This document shows positions 62,522 to 64,000 of a stretch of 64,000 nucleotides of DNA, in pieces. The position numbers and the translations under genes were made by a program. The DNA comes from Bacteroidota bacterium. Lineage in GTDB: Bacteria; Bacteroidota; Bacteroidia; NS11-12g; UBA9320. The notes beneath the pieces were generated by a model. It was given only the letters and a program-made list of their open reading frames with translations, ran no database searches and was not told where the DNA came from. Position 1 is the stretch's first letter. Each line of letters begins with the position of its first letter. The DNA lies in the NCBI GenBank assembly GCA_002746305.1, contig NVWV01000007.1, forward strand, positions 62,001-126,000. Reading direction: 5' to 3'.

Positions 62522-64000
62522 TGTCTGGAATTATTCAACTCTTACCTGAAAGTACTGCAAATCAAATAGCCGCTGGGGAGGTTGTACAACGACCTGCATC
62601 AGTGGTAAAAGAATTGTTGGAGAACGCCGTAGATGCTGGAGCAACTATCATAAAATTATTTGTAAAAAACGGTGGATGTACGCATGTACAAGTGGATGAT
62701 AACGGTTCTGGTATGAATGCGTTTGATGCTCGAATGTGTTGGGAACGACACGCAACTTCTAAAATTACCAAAGCTGAAGACTTGTACAATCTTCACACTC
62801 TTGGTTTTAGAGGTGAGGCTCTGGCTAGTATTGCATCTGTAAGTGAAGTAGAAATGCGGACCAAGAGCGACAGCGAAAATGTAGGTACTCGCATCGTTAT
62901 AAACGCAGGTACCGTTGAGCTACAAGAGAATGTAGCCGCTACTCAAGGAACCTCCATCACCGTTAAAAATCTCTTTTATAACATTCCTGCACGCAAAAAT
63001 TTCTTGAAGAGTATTTCGGTTGAAACCAAACATGTTTTTGAAGAATATCAAAGAATCGCACTAGCCTACCCCAGTATAAGTTTTGAATTTTACAATCAAG
63101 ATAAAAACCTGTCAAAACTAAAAGGAGGAACTCTCAAACATAGAATCGTTGACCTTTTCAAGGTAAAAGAAGAGGAACTGATAGAGGCCTCAGAGCAAAC
63201 TGAGATTGTTGGATTTACTGGATTCATTGGCTCACCCAAACTTGCCAAACGTACACGAGGGAATCAGTTCCTTTTTGCCAACGGCAGATTTATCAAGGAC
63301 CACTATCTTAGTCATGCTATAAACTCTGGATACGGTGGTTTACTCGAAGAAAAGCACCACCCATTCTATGTCTTATTTTTGGATGTAGAACCCGGTAAAA
63401 TTGATGTCAATATCCATCCTACCAAGCACGAAGTGAAGTTTGAAGATGGTCGTCATGTATACACGTTACTTCAATCTGTCATCAAGAAAAGTTTGGGTTT
63501 TCATTTTACGATACCTACAGATATTCAATTGAGCAACGCTGTCAATCATAACTCTTCTAACGCTCTCAATCCTCTTAAAACCCACCCCAGTTCATTCACT
63601 ACTTCTTCTCCCAATACACGTTTCAACCCCTTTGAGACCCCCAAACCCCGAACTCCAACAGACTGGGAAAAACTAGATGATTTACTAAACACGCCTATAC
63701 CTCAAACTCAACAACAAAATATATTTAAAGAAACACCGCAATCTCAAGATGTATTGATTGAGATTCAAGAAATATTTCAGGTAGATAATGCCTTCATTAT
63801 CGCAAAAATAGAAAATGAATTATGGGTAATTAACCAGCACAGAGCCCACGCACAAATCCTCTATGAACGCTATACTTCAAATCAACGAATAGCATCACAA
63901 CAACTTCTTTTTCCCAGAACCATAGAATTAGCTAAGGCAGACTTAAATCTTTATTTTGAGATGAAAGATGAGATTAACAAACTTGGTTTTGATACCAGTG
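62521..64000 (+). CDS. mutL: DNA mismatch repair protein MutL (5' part, runs off the window)
   Basis: 493 codons visible; the gene continues past the right edge. GHKL ATPase motifs: ANQIAAGEVVQRPASVVKELLENAVDAGA (catalytic Glu and Asn), DNGSGM and GFRGEALASIA. The transducer domain has GNQFLFANGRFIKD and the Lys-containing loop VNIHPTKHEVKF. A proline-rich linker starts at about residue 340. MutL couples MutS mismatch recognition to strand removal. The start shares one base with the upstream stop (TGATG). Confidence 0.96.
   Translation, partial: MSGIIQLLPESTANQIAAGEVVQRPASVVKELLENAVDAGATIIKLFVKNGGCTHVQVDDNGSGMNAFDARMCWERHATSKITKAEDLYNLHTLGFRGEALASIASVSEVEMRTKSDSENVGTRIVINAGTVELQENVAATQGTSITVKNLFYNIPARKNFLKSISVETKHVFEEYQRIALAYPSISFEFYNQDKNLSKLKGGTLKHRIVDLFKVKEEELIEASEQTEIVGFTGFIGSPKLAKRTRGNQFLFANGRFIKDHYLSHAINSGYGGLLEEKHHPFYVLFLDVEPGKIDVNIHPTKHEVKFEDGRHVYTLLQSVIKKSLGFHFTIPTDIQLSNAVNHNSSNALNPLKTHPSSFTTSSPNTRFNPFETPKPRTPTDWEKLDDLLNTPIPQTQQQNIFKETPQSQDVLIEIQEIFQVDNAFIIAKIENELWVINQHRAHAQILYERYTSNQRIASQQLLFPRTIELAKADLNLYFEMKDEINKLGFDTS

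Overview
The window is chromosomal DNA from a member of the Bacteroidota, most likely a flavobacteria-like marine or freshwater lineage. It is AT-rich with dense genes on both strands. Type IX secretion C-terminal sorting domains occur on several large secreted proteins, in both the YPNPA/FPNPA type and the gliding-type CTD. Other lineage signs are DUF6089 outer-membrane proteins next to bamA, a LysRS with a C-terminal extension, CarboxypepD_reg plus TonB-type receptors, and repeated TAnnTTTG -7 promoter boxes a few bases before start codons. The genus cannot be named from the sequence alone.

Layout. 1-5.8 kb: the 3' end of a dxs-like gene, a formylglycine-generating-enzyme-like protein, rlmG, a leftward YHYH / MORN-repeat / SCO set and a GT39-like glycosyltransferase. 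5.8-10.7 kb: the two halves of an HdrD/HdrE-like Fe-S oxidoreductase, separated by a large outer-membrane receptor. 10.8-14.3 kb: tRNA-Phe followed by a small decayed island. The island holds an IS6-family element, a class II Fic protein, a 151-bp MITE-like unit, a second broken IS6 copy, and the frameshifted stub of a tyrosine integrase. It is bounded by a 15-bp repeat of the tRNA 3' end. 14.4-25.2 kb: an M23 peptidase, RidA, a 3HCDH-domain protein, an OmpA protein, the cell-envelope cluster (bamA, uppS, two DUF6089 proteins), an AlbA_2 regulator and a nitronate monooxygenase. 25.3-28.2 kb: a rightward set of a CitE-like protein, an SGNH-like protein and a FAD oxidoreductase. 28.2-39.3 kb: acyl-CoA dehydrogenase, HU, LD-carboxypeptidase, GtrA, folK, WbqC, accA, tRNA-Asp, then the nucleotide-sugar genes (ugd, UDP-xylose synthase, acetyltransferase) and waaA. 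39.3-47 kb: a Crp/Fnr regulator, a TonB receptor, small secreted proteins including a frameshifted lipoprotein, DinB and a long repeat protein with a sorting domain. 47-57.4 kb: lysS and three large secreted proteins, plus an orphan CTD remnant. 57.5-64 kb: PpiD-like foldase, alpha/beta hydrolase, acyP, DUF2147, TPR, a small membrane protein and the 5' part of mutL.

Most genes serve envelope biogenesis (BamA, UppS, WaaA, UDP-sugar supply, GT39, PpiD, LD-carboxypeptidase) or the secreted surface proteome. The clearest accessory region is the tRNA-Phe island. It has a likely recombination site, a dead integrase, IS-driven rearrangement, and one intact cargo gene (Fic) that now starts 3 bp outside an IS end.
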